The notes beneath the pieces were generated by a model. The model had not been told where the DNA came from, made no database searches, and saw only the letters and a list, made by a program, of their open reading frames with translations. A stretch of 64,000 nt of DNA from Methanolapillus africanus (GTDB taxonomy: Archaea; Halobacteriota; Methanosarcinia; Methanosarcinales; Methanosarcinaceae): NCBI RefSeq assembly GCF_032714475.1, contig NZ_JAWDKD010000009.1, positions 1 through 64,000 on the forward strand, given 5' to 3'. Numbering within the stretch: the stretch's first letter is position 1; every line of letters starts with the position of its first letter. Positions 1 to 9,138 of the stretch are shown in pieces. A program made the position numbers and the translations under genes.

Positions 1-147
1 AGGCAAAAAGCTTCACAATTTGCCGAAATTTGGATTCAGAAATTTTAGAACGGTAAATGTATTTGTTTTTCATCTGCATGATCATGATTTGAACACCATT
101 TTATTTGGTTGTTCTTATCGTGACCCATTTTTAATTTTTGAAAGCAA

Positions 148-1302
148 TTACTGGTCCAAAGCGTCTTTGACTTTTCCGAAAAAGCCTTTGTCTTTTTTAC
201 CTTTGCCTTTCACGCCGACGGACGGGAGTCCCGACACTTTGGCGTACTGTTCCAAAAGGTCTCTTTGTTCTTTGGTCAGTTTTTTCGGGATTTCCAAGTT
301 GACGGTCACGAATTGGTCGCCTGTCGTCTTACTGTTGACGTGCGGGAAACCTTTGCCTTTCAAACGGAAAGTGCTTCCGGTTTGCGTTCCTTCCGGAACG
401 GTCATGGTGACGTCGCCGCCCATCGTCCGAACGGTAATTTCAGCACCCAAGGACGCTTGAACGAAATCGATGTTGACGTTGGTGTAAACATCGTCGCCTT
501 CACGTTTGAAATACGGGTCCGGATCCACGCGAACCGACACATACAAGTCGCCGGCCGGCGCACCGGCGTCTCCGGCATTGCCTTCGCCCGGATAGCGGAT
601 ACGCATTCCGTTGTCGGCACCCGGCGGAATCGTGATGGAAATCTTTTTGGTCGTTTTGACTTTGCCTTTGCCGGCGCATTTCGGACAAGGGGATTCGATT
701 TTTTGTCCCGTGCCGCCGCAAGTCGGACAAGCCGATTGCGTCATCATGTTTCCAAACGGCGTGCGCATGGTTTTGGCCACAATACCTGAGCCGCGGCATT
801 CCGGACAGGTTTTCGGGCTGGTGCCCGGTTTGGCGCCGGAGCCGGAACACGTGTCGCAGGTCGCCATTTTTTGAACGTCGATCGAGATTGTTTTCCCCTG
901 ATAAGCTTCAGCAAATGACAAACGAACCTCATATGGTAAATCGCTTCCCCGCTGCGGACCGCGGCGTTTGGCGCCGCCGAATCCGGAACCGAAGATGTTT
1001 CCGAAAATGTCGCCGAAAATGTCGCCGAAATCGCTGAAGTCGGCGCCTCTGAAAATGTCTTCCTGAGAATAACGGCTGTCGAATCCGGCATGACCGAATT
1101 TATCATACGTGGCGCGCTTGTCGGTGTCTGACAAAACGGCGTAAGCTTCCGAAATCTCCTTGAATTTTTCCTCCGCTTCGGGAGAATCGTTCCGGTCCGG
1201 GTGGAATTCCATCGCCAGTTTTCGGTATTTCTTTTTAATTTCATCGTCGGACGCATCTTTGGAAACGCCGAGGATTTCATAATAGTCTTTTTTCGTTGTC
1301 AT
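148..1302 (-). CDS. dnaJ: Chaperone protein DnaJ (Hsp40)
   Basis: Co-chaperone that delivers unfolded clients to DnaK and stimulates its ATPase in the cytoplasm. The 384-residue protein has all the parts of a type I DnaJ: a J domain at about residues 5-70 with HPD at 34-36, a Gly/Phe-rich stretch at about 75-130, four CxxCxGxG zinc motifs at about 147-215 (CDTCSGSG, CPECRGSG, CPTCGGTG, CPKCAGKG), then the client-binding C-terminal domains. Length is normal for the family. It is the last gene of the minus-strand order grpE, dnaK, dnaJ, but a 598-bp gap separates it from dnaK, so it probably has its own promoter. In archaea this trio is generally taken as acquired from bacteria. Identification is secure. 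Confidence 0.98.
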   Translation of the reverse strand: MTTKKDYYEILGVSKDASDDEIKKKYRKLAMEFHPDRNDSPEAEEKFKEISEAYAVLSDTDKRATYDKFGHAGFDSRYSQEDIFRGADFSDFGDIFGDIFGNIFGSGFGGAKRRGPQRGSDLPYEVRLSFAEAYQGKTISIDVQKMATCDTCSGSGAKPGTSPKTCPECRGSGIVAKTMRTPFGNMMTQSACPTCGGTGQKIESPCPKCAGKGKVKTTKKISITIPPGADNGMRIRYPGEGNAGDAGAPAGDLYVSVRVDPDPYFKREGDDVYTNVNIDFVQASLGAEITVRTMGGDVTMTVPEGTQTGSTFRLKGKGFPHVNSKTTGDQFVTVNLEIPKKLTKEQRDLLEQYAKVSGLPSVGVKGKGKKDKGFFGKVKDALDQ

Positions 1303-1900
1303 AATAATCAGAATGTGAAATGATGAATGATAGAAATGATCAGAAGGATGTTATCCGAAACAGAATGGGGTCTGAATTTGAACCGGAGCTGTGGTCCGAA
1401 TCTGAAACGGAAATGTGATCTAAATCTGAAATGTAATCTGATGTAATCTGAATCTGAAATATAATCTGAAATGTAATGTAATCTGAAATGAAATGTTATC
1501 TGAACCTGAAATAATGAGAAATATAAGACATCCGATAAAAACATTTTTAATAAAAAAAAGGAACAGACATATTCAGCTGAAGCGGCCTTAAAGCCGAGCC
1601 GTCATGAATGCTCCTTTTTTTGAATTTGTCCCGTGTATGCAGGTACTGTTTTTTTATGTGGGGTGGTTCGTTTTTCCGTTTTTTGTGGTTTAGTTTTGTG
1701 TGTTTCGTTTTTAAGGGTGTTTTTTATGGGTGTGTTTGTTGTTTGTTTTGGGTTGTCTGCTTGTTTGTTTTGGGGTTGTTTGGTTTTCAAATGATGGAAG
1801 GTATGAGTGAACGGATTTGACGTTGGATTTTAAATTTGATTTAAATTTTAAATTTTGATTTAAAATCTTTGAAATCCGTTCGCATCAATATAGTATGCCG
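1303..1900. other. Intergenic region between dnaK and dnaJ with low-complexity tracts
   Basis: No gene seen. On the plus strand it holds (i) a degenerate array of short TCTGAAATGTAA-like units at about 1370-1515, which would form the dnaJ promoter/leader region; (ii) a small GC hairpin near 1575-1610 around GGCCTTAAAGCC followed by a T run; (iii) a G/T-only-like tract at about 1640-1795, i.e. C/A-rich and U-poor in the sense of the heat-shock transcripts; (iv) a long inverted repeat at 1809-1881 just after the dnaK stop. A similar C/A-rich tract follows grpE. Confidence 0.6.
1809..1881 (-). terminator. Long stem-loop directly after dnaK
   Basis: Two nested perfect inverted repeats: outer arms GAACGGATTT (1809-1818) and AAATCCGTTC (1872-1881), inner arms ATTTTAAAT and ATTTAAAAT. 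It starts about 20 nt after the dnaK stop codon. Pairing is seen in the sequence; a role as transcript end or 3' stabiliser is inferred from position. Confidence 0.55.
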
Positions 1901-3739
1901 TTACTGTTTGTCTTCGTATTCGGCGTCCACGACGTTGCCATCTGCTTGACCGGCGCCTTGTTGTTGCTGTTGTTGTTGGGCCTCGGAAGCTTTTCTGTAG
2001 ATTGCTTCGGAAATCGGGTAAACAGCGTTTTCAAGTTCTTCGGTTTTGCTTTTGATCATGTCGACGTCGCTGCCTTCAAGAGCGGATCTGAGAGCGGCCA
2101 CAGCGGTTTCGACGGCTTTCTTTTGGTCGTCGGTCACTTCAACAACATCGGAAGCTTGGGTCACGGCTTTTTCAGCGGCGTTGATCAAAGATTCGGCGTT
2201 GTTGCGGGTCTCGATTTCTTCTCTCTTCCGCTTGTCTTCATCGGCGTGAAGCTCGGCGTCTTTGACCATGCGGTCGATTTCGTCATCGGAGAGTCCGCCC
2301 GGTTTTTGGATGGTGATGGACTGTTTCTTTCCGGTGCCGAGATCTTTGGCGCCGACATGGAGGATACCGTTGGCGTCGATGTCAAACGTCACTTCAACTT
2401 GGGGGATGCCGCGGGGTGCCGGCGGAATGCCGTCCAAAATGAATCTTCCGAGCGTTTTGTTGCCGGAAGCCACACTGCGCTCGCCTTGGAGGACGTGGAT
2501 TTCAACGGATGTTTGGTTGTCGCCGGCGGTTGAGAAGATTTGACTCTTCTTGGTCGGGATGGTGGTGTTTCTCTCGATGAGCGGAGTAGACACGCCGCCG
2601 AGGGTTTCGATACCGAGGGTGAGCGGAATCACGTCAAGGAGCAAGACGTCTTTGATTTCGCCGGACAAAACGCCGGCCTGAATGGCGGCGCCGACCGCAA
2701 CGGCTTCATCGGGGTTGATGTTCTTGTACGGTTTTTTGCCGGTGAATTTTTCGACCAAGTCAACGACGGCCGGCATTCTGGTCGAACCGCCGACAAGAAT
2801 GACTTTGTCGATTTTGTCCATGGCTAATTTGGAGTCGCTCAAGGCTTGTTTCATGGAAACGAGCGTCTTGTCAAGCAAGTCGGCAGTCATTTTCTCGAAT
2901 TGGGCGCGGGTGATGTCCACGTCCAAGTGGAGTTGGTCGCCGTCGGGTCCGAGCGCGATGAACGGTAAGTTGATGTTGGTGCTGGTGACGCCGGAAAGTT
3001 CGATTTTGGCTTTTTCGGCCGCATCTTTCAAGCGCTGGAGAGCCGCCAAGTCTTTGGACAAGTCGGTGCCGTGGGATTTTTTGAATTCAGCCACGAGGTG
3101 GTCGACGATTCTGTTGTCAAAGTCGTCGCCGCCGAGACGGGTGTCGCCGTTGGTGGCCAAAACTTCGAAAACGCCGTCGCCGAGTTCGAGAATCGACACG
3201 TCGAACGTGCCGCCGCCCAAGTCGTAAACGAAGATTTTCTGGTCTTTGGAACCTTCTTCTTTGTCAAGGCCGTAAGCCAATGCGGCTGCCGTCGGTTCGT
3301 TGATGATACGGAGAACCTCAAGACCGGCGATGGTGCCGGCGTCTTTGGTGGCTTGCCGCTGCGCGTCGTTGAAGTAAGCCGGAACGGTGATGACCGCTTG
3401 GGTGATTGTTTCACCGAGGTAAGCTTCAGCGTCGTTTTTCAATTTTTGGAGAATCATGGAGGAGATCTCTTGCGGGGTGTACGGTTTGCCGCCGAGAGTC
3501 ACACGGTAATTCGCGTCGCCCATATGTCTTTTAATGGATTGGACGGTATTTTGGGAGTTGGAAACTGCTTGTCTTTTAGCGATTTGTCCGACGAGCCGTT
3601 CGCCTTTCTTAGAAAAGCCGACGACGGACGGAGTGGTTCTGCCGCCTTCTGCGTTCGGGAGAACGGTCGGTTCGCCGCCTTCCATAATTGCCATACAAGA
3701 GTTGGTTGTACCGAGGTCAATACCTAAGATTTTTGCCAT
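1901..3739 (-). CDS. dnaK: Chaperone protein DnaK (Hsp70)
   Basis: ATP-dependent cytosolic chaperone. The 612-residue protein opens with the nucleotide-binding signature GIDLGTTNS (residues 5-13), contains the phosphate-binding DLGGGTFDVS motif and IINEPTAAALAYG, the interdomain linker region DVLLLDVIPLTLG, and a short acidic C-terminal tail ending EYEDKQ after a Gln-rich stretch. The start at 3739 is chosen because homologues begin MAKILGIDLG and because AGGTGA lies just upstream; an in-frame extension to 3880 reads AT-rich non-coding DNA. It follows grpE and precedes dnaJ on the same strand, with long gaps on both sides. Confidence 0.98.
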   Translation of the reverse strand: MAKILGIDLGTTNSCMAIMEGGEPTVLPNAEGGRTTPSVVGFSKKGERLVGQIAKRQAVSNSQNTVQSIKRHMGDANYRVTLGGKPYTPQEISSMILQKLKNDAEAYLGETITQAVITVPAYFNDAQRQATKDAGTIAGLEVLRIINEPTAAALAYGLDKEEGSKDQKIFVYDLGGGTFDVSILELGDGVFEVLATNGDTRLGGDDFDNRIVDHLVAEFKKSHGTDLSKDLAALQRLKDAAEKAKIELSGVTSTNINLPFIALGPDGDQLHLDVDITRAQFEKMTADLLDKTLVSMKQALSDSKLAMDKIDKVILVGGSTRMPAVVDLVEKFTGKKPYKNINPDEAVAVGAAIQAGVLSGEIKDVLLLDVIPLTLGIETLGGVSTPLIERNTTIPTKKSQIFSTAGDNQTSVEIHVLQGERSVASGNKTLGRFILDGIPPAPRGIPQVEVTFDIDANGILHVGAKDLGTGKKQSITIQKPGGLSDDEIDRMVKDAELHADEDKRKREEIETRNNAESLINAAEKAVTQASDVVEVTDDQKKAVETAVAALRSALEGSDVDMIKSKTEELENAVYPISEAIYRKASEAQQQQQQQGAGQADGNVVDAEYEDKQ

Positions 3740-4274
3740 ATTTATTTCACCTGTATTTGGTTTTAATTTTTGTATTTTGAAATTTATTTTTGAATGAATA
3801 AGTCGTTTTTTTAATGAATATTGAATTATTGAATAATTAATAAAATGAATTTGAAACTGAATTTGAAATTGAAACATCAATTAAACCCGAAAATCACGTA
3901 TTAACGGGCATCCCGTTTTCAATTGCTAAGATCGATTCTGATTTCAGCAATTGGGGTTGGAATTTCGGCGGTTTTCGGGGTTTAATTTGAGGTTCAATTT
4001 TTGGAGATTGAAGGGGTTTTTGAAGGGTTTGTATTGTTTGGGTTTTGGTTTGGGTTTTGGCTAATGTTGTTGTTTTTGTTGTTTTGGGGGTTTTATGGGT
4101 TGTTTGTTTTGTTGTTTGTTTTGTTTGTTGAATCAACAGATTCGGGTTTTGGAGTGGATTGGGTTGAAGATCAATCATTTTCATTCGGTTGTTGTTTGTT
4201 ATGTTGTTGCATGATCGATTAGAGACCGGAAACAGTTGCATTATGCAGCCGTTTGCCGGTATAATATGTATCAT
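3740..4274. other. Intergenic region between grpE and dnaK with G/T-rich tract
   Basis: No gene seen. The stretch at about 3990-4140 is almost only G and T on the plus strand, so the grpE read-through transcript would be C/A-rich and nearly U-free. Small perfect hairpins lie at 3903-3917 (AACGGG/CCCGTT) and 3922-3953 (AATTGCT/AGCAATT). The 150 bp next to dnaK are AT-rich and presumably hold its promoter; I could not identify a heat-shock operator with confidence. Confidence 0.55.
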
Positions 4275-4931
4275 TTAAACGTTGTTTGCGACTGAGACCA
4301 CAGACGGACGGATGACTTTCCCGTGAAGGGTGTATCCGGGCGTGAAGACATTGACAATTGTTCCGTCGGGATAGTCGTTTGTGTCGACTTGGATCACGGA
4401 ATCATGCAGATGCGGATCAAATTCGGTTCCGGGTTCGGCCGGAATTCGGGCAACGCCGTAAGACTCTAAAACGGACATGAATTGCCGGTGCGTGTTTTTT
4501 AAACCTTCAAGCAATGATTCGTCATGGGTTTTGCCGTTCTTTTCGGTGGACAGGACAGCGCGTTCAAAGTTGTCGGCCACTTCAATCAGTTCTTTGACGA
4601 TCGGTTCTAACGCAAACTTCCGGGATTCTTCCATTTGCTTTGCGCTGCGCTTCCGATAGTTTTCAAAATCGGCAGCCATCATAAGATATTTGTTGGTTAA
4701 ATCATCCACGCGTTGTTTTAAAGCGGCGTTTTCTTCCGCCAACAAAGATTCCGCGTCACTCTGTCCGCTCTTTTTGTCCTTTTTGGACTTGCGGCCTTTT
4801 GCGGGATGGGGGACCTGTCCCGTGCCGCCGCATTCGCCGCACATGTCAAGGTCGTCATCCGCTTCCGCCTCAAATTCTTCTTCCGGCGGCGCATCAGAAT
4901 AACACGTTTCATCTTCTTTTTTGTGTACCAT
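4275..4931 (-). CDS. grpE: GrpE nucleotide exchange factor with an N-terminal CxxCxGxG motif
   Basis: Nucleotide-exchange factor for DnaK. The C-terminal part is typical GrpE: a long coiled coil from about residue 60 (LAEENAALKQRVDDLTNKYL, then ADFENYRKR), followed by the beta domain with FDPHLHDSV and the closing GYTLHGKVIRPS block. The 218-residue length is slightly above average. The odd part is the acidic N-terminus: residues 31-38 read CGECGGTG, exactly the CxxCxGxG zinc motif of DnaJ, which family members normally lack. Four cysteines would be available in a GrpE dimer. First gene of the heat-shock set; the start is at the ATG at 4931. Confidence 0.96.
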   Translation of the reverse strand: MVHKKEDETCYSDAPPEEEFEAEADDDLDMCGECGGTGQVPHPAKGRKSKKDKKSGQSDAESLLAEENAALKQRVDDLTNKYLMMAADFENYRKRSAKQMEESRKFALEPIVKELIEVADNFERAVLSTEKNGKTHDESLLEGLKNTHRQFMSVLESYGVARIPAEPGTEFDPHLHDSVIQVDTNDYPDGTIVNVFTPGYTLHGKVIRPSVVSVANNV

Positions 4932-5393
4932 GTTTTTACAGCCTCTTAATCCTTAGAGTTAAACAGAACTCAAAACGTAGTTTTAGTATTTAAATATTTC
5001 TATTATTTTTAATTTTTTCAAAAAATAAAACAATCGGATAAAATATTAACTTTAGGTTAGTATCTGATTTTTAATGATATTGTTCGGATAAAATCGAAGA
5101 TTATGACTAATAATCACAAATTTAAATATAAATTCATAAATAAAAATATATTAAATAAATTTATCGGTTAACTCAGAAAAGAAATGAAGAGAAAGAAGTA
5201 AAAAATAGAAAGTGAAATAAAAAAGTGAAACAAAGGATAAGAAAAGTGAAAATAAAAGATAAAAAAGGAAAAACAAAGATAAAAAAAGAAAATAAAGGCA
5301 AATAAATCGAAAAATCAAAAAGTATCAAAGCAGATAAAATTCAGGAAAAACAAAAAAGTGAAAAATGCTTTGACACCGTCAAAGCATTCAAGA
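4932..5393. other. AT-rich intergenic region with purine-rich tract
   Basis: No gene seen. About 5175-5350 is a degenerate A-rich tract built from AAAGATAAAAAAGGAAAA-like words; in the sense of the membrane-protein gene at 5394-5846 it is a long U-rich tail after a perfect hairpin, which suits an archaeal terminator. The 100 bp beside grpE are very AT-rich and should carry its promoter. Confidence 0.5.
5364..5388 (-). terminator. Perfect 11-bp hairpin with U-rich tail
   Basis: AATGCTTTGAC (5364-5374) pairs perfectly with GTCAAAGCATT (5378-5388) across a 3-nt loop. It begins 5 nt after the stop codon of the minus-strand gene at 5394-5846 and is followed on that strand by T-rich sequence. Confidence 0.75.
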
Positions 5394-5846
5394 TCAATAA
5401 TTTTCCGCATATTTCAGCAGCAAAACCGAAATGATTAAACAAACGGCGAAGGCAATAATGAATTTCTCCCAGCCGATGCCGGTGACGTCGCCGTGGTAAG
5501 CCATTAAACCAAAGTTGATGAGCGCGATTAAAACGATTGTCAGGAAAAGCGAAAAGACAAATCCGACGGCAAGAGCCGATTTTTTGTTGGCGAGCCGGGA
5601 ATCGAAAAATTCGTAACCGATCACGAAAAGAACGGCGAAAATCAGCAAAGCGACAGCATACGGAATCGGAATGTCGCGAACGGCCAGCATGCCGTATAAA
5701 CCATACAAGGTAAAGACCATGAAAAAGGCCATCACCAAAGAGAGAGCGAAAGTCTTCACGTAATTGTTTTTGAAGGAGGGGACATGAAAGGAACTTCTTT
5801 GATTGGAACGATTAGAATATCTCTTGGCTGCGATGAGAAACACCAC
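5394..5846 (-). CDS. Small four-helix membrane protein of unknown function
   Basis: I do not recognise the family. The 150-residue product has a basic, Ser/Asn-rich N-terminus of about 30 residues (cytoplasmic by the positive-inside rule) and then four hydrophobic segments at about 31-53, 62-80, 90-110 and 127-147, separated by short loops (AVRDIPIP; FFDSRLANKKS; AYHGDVTGIGWE). No catalytic motif is visible. It stands alone, with a strong hairpin terminator directly behind it and a composite repeat in front, so it is probably transcribed as a single gene. The coding signal (codon use, clean hydrophobic periodicity) is good, although the first residues could be too long at the N-terminus. Confidence 0.75.
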   Translation of the reverse strand: MVFLIAAKRYSNRSNQRSSFHVPSFKNNYVKTFALSLVMAFFMVFTLYGLYGMLAVRDIPIPYAVALLIFAVLFVIGYEFFDSRLANKKSALAVGFVFSLFLTIVLIALINFGLMAYHGDVTGIGWEKFIIAFAVCLIISVLLLKYAENY

Positions 5847-6535
5847 CTTTGAATCGGAAATTGGAAATGAAATAAACGAAATGAATGTGCGTGAAAATGA
5901 AAAACATCATATTTAATATAAACTCAAATTGCTTGTGGCAAAGCAAAACGTATACGGAGTTTACATATATAAATATCCTGACAAGTAACTATATTCTCCA
6001 TATATAAGTAGTTCACGGATATAAAGGACACAGCAGATTCGGAATTTTAAGAACAAACGGAAATAAATAGGAAATTAATTGTGGGATATTTTCAAATTTC
6101 AGATTGCACCTACGGGTGACTGTTTTTAGATTGCAGATTGCACCTACAGTTCACTATTTTTAGATTTCAGATTACATCTACTGTTTCCAACAATACACAT
6201 AATTCCTGATCCGATTTGCACCATTTGTTTTCCAACAATACACATAACCACTTGTTCCAATATGCATCTACTTTCAGCTATCCCAATTCCAATCGTTCAC
6301 AGTATCCGCTTAAACAGACGCTTTGCGTCTGTTTAAGCGGGATGGTTTGCTTGAGAGAATAAAAAACAAGTCTGAACAAAATGAAAATAATATGAAAAAA
6401 TAACCACTCAATTGAAATAAGCGAAACAAAACCCGCCCACACATTTTTCAAAAATGCAAAACAAAAATGGACGCCATAACGCGCGCGCCTGCCGCCCGCC
6501 AAAAATAGAAAAATAAAAAATAAAAGGCAGAAGAA
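5847..6535. other. Intergenic region carrying composite repeat copy 1
   Basis: No credible gene. AT-rich sequence up to about 6090 should carry the promoter of the membrane-protein gene (TATA-like runs around 5965 and 6000). From about 6100 to 6500 it is composite repeat copy 1 in the order T block, hairpin, A motif. Confidence 0.7.
6100..6500. repeat. Composite repeat copy 1 (T-H-A)
   Basis: T block at about 6100-6290: degenerate units of the type TTGCACCTACGGGTGACTGT, then TTTCCAACAATACACAT. Hairpin at 6306-6340: arms CCGCTTAAACAGACGC and its exact complement around TTT, followed by the shared flank GGATGGTTTGCTTGA. A motif at 6473-6500: GCCATAACGCGCGCGC then CTGCCGCCCGCC. The A end points to the 3' end of argF, 36 bp away. 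Same parts recur in seven other intergenic regions of this window. Confidence 0.9.
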
Positions 6536-7447
6536 TTATTCCCCTGCCATCAATTTCAGCAAAACAGCCTTTTGGGCGTGCAGCCGGTTTTCCGCTTGGT
6601 CGAAAACGACCGAGTGCGGACCTTCGAGCGCGCCGGCGGAAATTTCAAGACCGCGGTGCGCCGGCAGGCAGTGCATCACAATAACGTCCGGCTTTGAAAC
6701 GGCAATCAATTCTTCATTGATTTGGAAGCCGGCAAAGTCCCGGAGACGCTTTTCTTCTTCAGCTTCGTCGCCCATGGACACCCAAACGTCGGTGTACAAA
6801 ACGTCCGCGTTTTTGGCCGCTTCCAACGGATTGTCCGTAATCGTTAAAACGCCGCCGAGTTCCTTGGTTTTGATCACATACCGCTCGTCGGGCTCGTATC
6901 CTTTCGGACAGGCGACAACGATTTCCATGCCGACGATCGCGCAGGCAAGCATCAGAGAATTACAAACGTTGTTGCCGTCGCCGACCCAAACGAATTTCAT
7001 ATCGGAAATCTTGTTTTTGTATTCCTTAATGGTCAGCAAATCCGCCAAAACCTGGCACGGGTGCTCCTCGTCCGACAGTGCGTTGATGACCGGAATGGAG
7101 GCGTTGGCGCCGAGTTTGACCAAGGTGTCGTGCGAATAAACGCGCGCGATGATGCCGTGAAGGTAGCGGGAAAGAACGCGCGCCGTGTCTTCAACAGACT
7201 CGCCGCGGCCGATTTGAATGTCGTTTGAATTTAAATAAATCGCGTGGCCGCCCAAATCGTTCATGCCGACCTCAAAAGAAACACGCGTCCGAGTTGACGA
7301 TTTTTCAAAAATCATGCCCAAACTTTTGTTCCGGAGATGGTCAATAATCTTTCCCTGGCTTCTCTTTTCCTTAATTTCAGCCGCCAGATCCAAAATCTCG
7401 CGAATATCTTCCAAAGACAAATCCGCCATTGAAATCAAATCTTTCAT
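6536..7447 (-). CDS. argF: Ornithine carbamoyltransferase
   Basis: Transfers the carbamoyl group from carbamoyl phosphate to ornithine, giving citrulline in arginine synthesis. The 303-residue protein shows the carbamoyl-phosphate loop STRTR (about residues 51-55) inside KSSTRTRVSFE, and the ornithine-side HCLPAHRG motif near residue 260, whose cysteine and HCLP segment are typical of ornithine rather than aspartate carbamoyltransferases. Length is usual. AGGAGG lies 6-7 nt before the ATG at 7447. It follows purD on the same strand after 99 bp, so co-transcription is possible although the pathways differ. Confidence 0.97.
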   Translation of the reverse strand: MKDLISMADLSLEDIREILDLAAEIKEKRSQGKIIDHLRNKSLGMIFEKSSTRTRVSFEVGMNDLGGHAIYLNSNDIQIGRGESVEDTARVLSRYLHGIIARVYSHDTLVKLGANASIPVINALSDEEHPCQVLADLLTIKEYKNKISDMKFVWVGDGNNVCNSLMLACAIVGMEIVVACPKGYEPDERYVIKTKELGGVLTITDNPLEAAKNADVLYTDVWVSMGDEAEEEKRLRDFAGFQINEELIAVSKPDVIVMHCLPAHRGLEISAGALEGPHSVVFDQAENRLHAQKAVLLKLMAGE

Positions 7448-7546
7448 AATAAGCCTCCTGTAAATGATAAGTGAGTGTTGTTCATAAAATAATTAAATTA
7501 ATGAATTGATTTACTGAATCCGTTTACTGAATCGATGATCGTCATT

Positions 7547-8869
7547 TTACTTCTGCGACCGAATCTCATCCATGTGGTCAATTCTTTTCTGCACCAATTC
7601 CGGGGTACCGATATCTCTTCTGAAAAACATCTTGCCGTGAATATTGGTGTCCAAAAGATCCTGAGCAATCTTTTCAGCGTCGGAAATCGTCTTTCCAAAA
7701 CCGACGACGCCGATGGCGCGGGAGCCGGTGGTGAAAATTTTGCCGTCTTTTTCATAAACGCTGGAATAATAAATGATATACTCGCCTTTCTTTTCGGTGC
7801 CGCCATCGATTTTCAATTCCATATCCGCCATCGGTTTGTCCGGATAGCCTTCGGGAACCGCGTATTTGCACACCGTCGCTTTGTCCGAAAAACGCACCTG
7901 AATCTTGTCGAGCGTTCCCGAAACGACCGCCTTCATAATTTCCACCATGTCCGATTCCAAAATCGAGAGCACGTTCATGGCTTCCGGGTCGCCGAAGCGG
8001 GCGTTGTATTCAATCAATTTCGGACCGTTTTTGGTCAAAATAAACTGACCGTAAAGGATTCCTTTGAATTCTTCGCCGGTTTCTTTGGAGAAACAGTTGA
8101 CGGTGTCCTGCATAATTTTCTTGGCCGCGTCATATTCTTCCGGCGTCAAAAACGGAAGCAATTTGCCGGCGTTGGTGTACGCGCCCATGCCGCCCGTGTT
8201 CGGTCCGATGTCGCCTTCATACGCCCGTTTGTGGTCCTGCGCCGTCGGACAGAAAGCCAAATGCTTGCCGTCGACAAACGCCTGAAGCGTAAATTCTTCG
8301 CCGATAAAACGTTCTTCAATGACAACGCTGTCGGATTTTAAAACTTCTTTCGTGTATTCTTTCGCCGCATTCGTGTCGGGAAGCTGGTCGCCCATCACTT
8401 TAACGCCTTTTCCGCCCGTTAAGCCGGCGGGTTTCACGGCGACGTCGCCGAGTTCGTCAATAAATGCCGCAGCCGGTTCGTATTCGGAAAAGACGGCGTA
8501 TTTCGGGTTGCCGTCGATGCCCCATTTTTCAATGAATTTACGGGCCCACGCTTTGTCGGTTTCGATTTTGGCGCAGCTCTTTTTGGGACCGACGGTCGGA
8601 ACGCCGGCGTTCCAAAGCGCGTCCGAAACACCGGCCGAAAGCGGGGCTTCCGGGCCGACGAACGCCATGTCGATGCCTTTGCTTTTCGCGAATTCGGCAA
8701 TTTTCGCCGCATCCTTTTCATCCGCAATCAACGTTTCTTCCGCCAGCGCAAAAATACCCGGATTTTTCTTCGACATGACCGAATATAAAAGCGGTTTTTG
8801 CGGGCTTCTTTTAACGGCCGCCGCGATCGCATGTTCACGACCGCCGCCGCCGACCAATAAAATTTTCAT
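7547..8869 (-). CDS. purD: Phosphoribosylamine-glycine ligase (GAR synthetase)
   Basis: ATP-grasp ligase that joins glycine to phosphoribosylamine, the second committed step of purine synthesis. The 440-residue protein starts MKILLVGGGGREHA, the hallmark N-terminal loop, and contains KPAGLTGGKGV (ATP-grasp lysine loop), GPNTGGMGAY and the metal-binding YNARFGDPE segment. All blocks are in order and the length is normal. GGGG precedes the ATG at 8869. It is the first gene of a purD-argF minus-strand pair and is divergent from the Rrf2-type regulator at 9139. Confidence 0.97.
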   Translation of the reverse strand: MKILLVGGGGREHAIAAAVKRSPQKPLLYSVMSKKNPGIFALAEETLIADEKDAAKIAEFAKSKGIDMAFVGPEAPLSAGVSDALWNAGVPTVGPKKSCAKIETDKAWARKFIEKWGIDGNPKYAVFSEYEPAAAFIDELGDVAVKPAGLTGGKGVKVMGDQLPDTNAAKEYTKEVLKSDSVVIEERFIGEEFTLQAFVDGKHLAFCPTAQDHKRAYEGDIGPNTGGMGAYTNAGKLLPFLTPEEYDAAKKIMQDTVNCFSKETGEEFKGILYGQFILTKNGPKLIEYNARFGDPEAMNVLSILESDMVEIMKAVVSGTLDKIQVRFSDKATVCKYAVPEGYPDKPMADMELKIDGGTEKKGEYIIYYSSVYEKDGKIFTTGSRAIGVVGFGKTISDAEKIAQDLLDTNIHGKMFFRRDIGTPELVQKRIDHMDEIRSQK

Positions 8870-9138
8870 CGATAATTCCCCATGATTATGAAAAAAGTCC
8901 GTTTGGAAAAATTAAATAATCTCATCTTAATGGATAACATTTTAAAAAACTGAGAATTTATAAAATTGTTCCGACGGAGTTCAATATTGATACAAAATAG
9001 ATTGAGGATGGAATAAATCCGTTTTATCTATTTAAGATTACCGAAGAGATAAATGATAAATAGAAATCCACCGTTGATGTTATTAAAAATCAATGGAAAT
9101 TGAACAATTATTTTTCAAATAACAGCCGGGAGAAAAAC

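Noticed and set aside
1608..1820. 70-codon plus-strand frame rich in Cys, Phe and Val
   Set aside because: Translation of the G/T-rich tract; no coding signal.
6278..6502. 74-codon frame on the minus strand with MAGGRRARYGV
   Set aside because: It translates the A motif and H hairpin of a composite repeat; similar frames occur wherever the repeat occurs.
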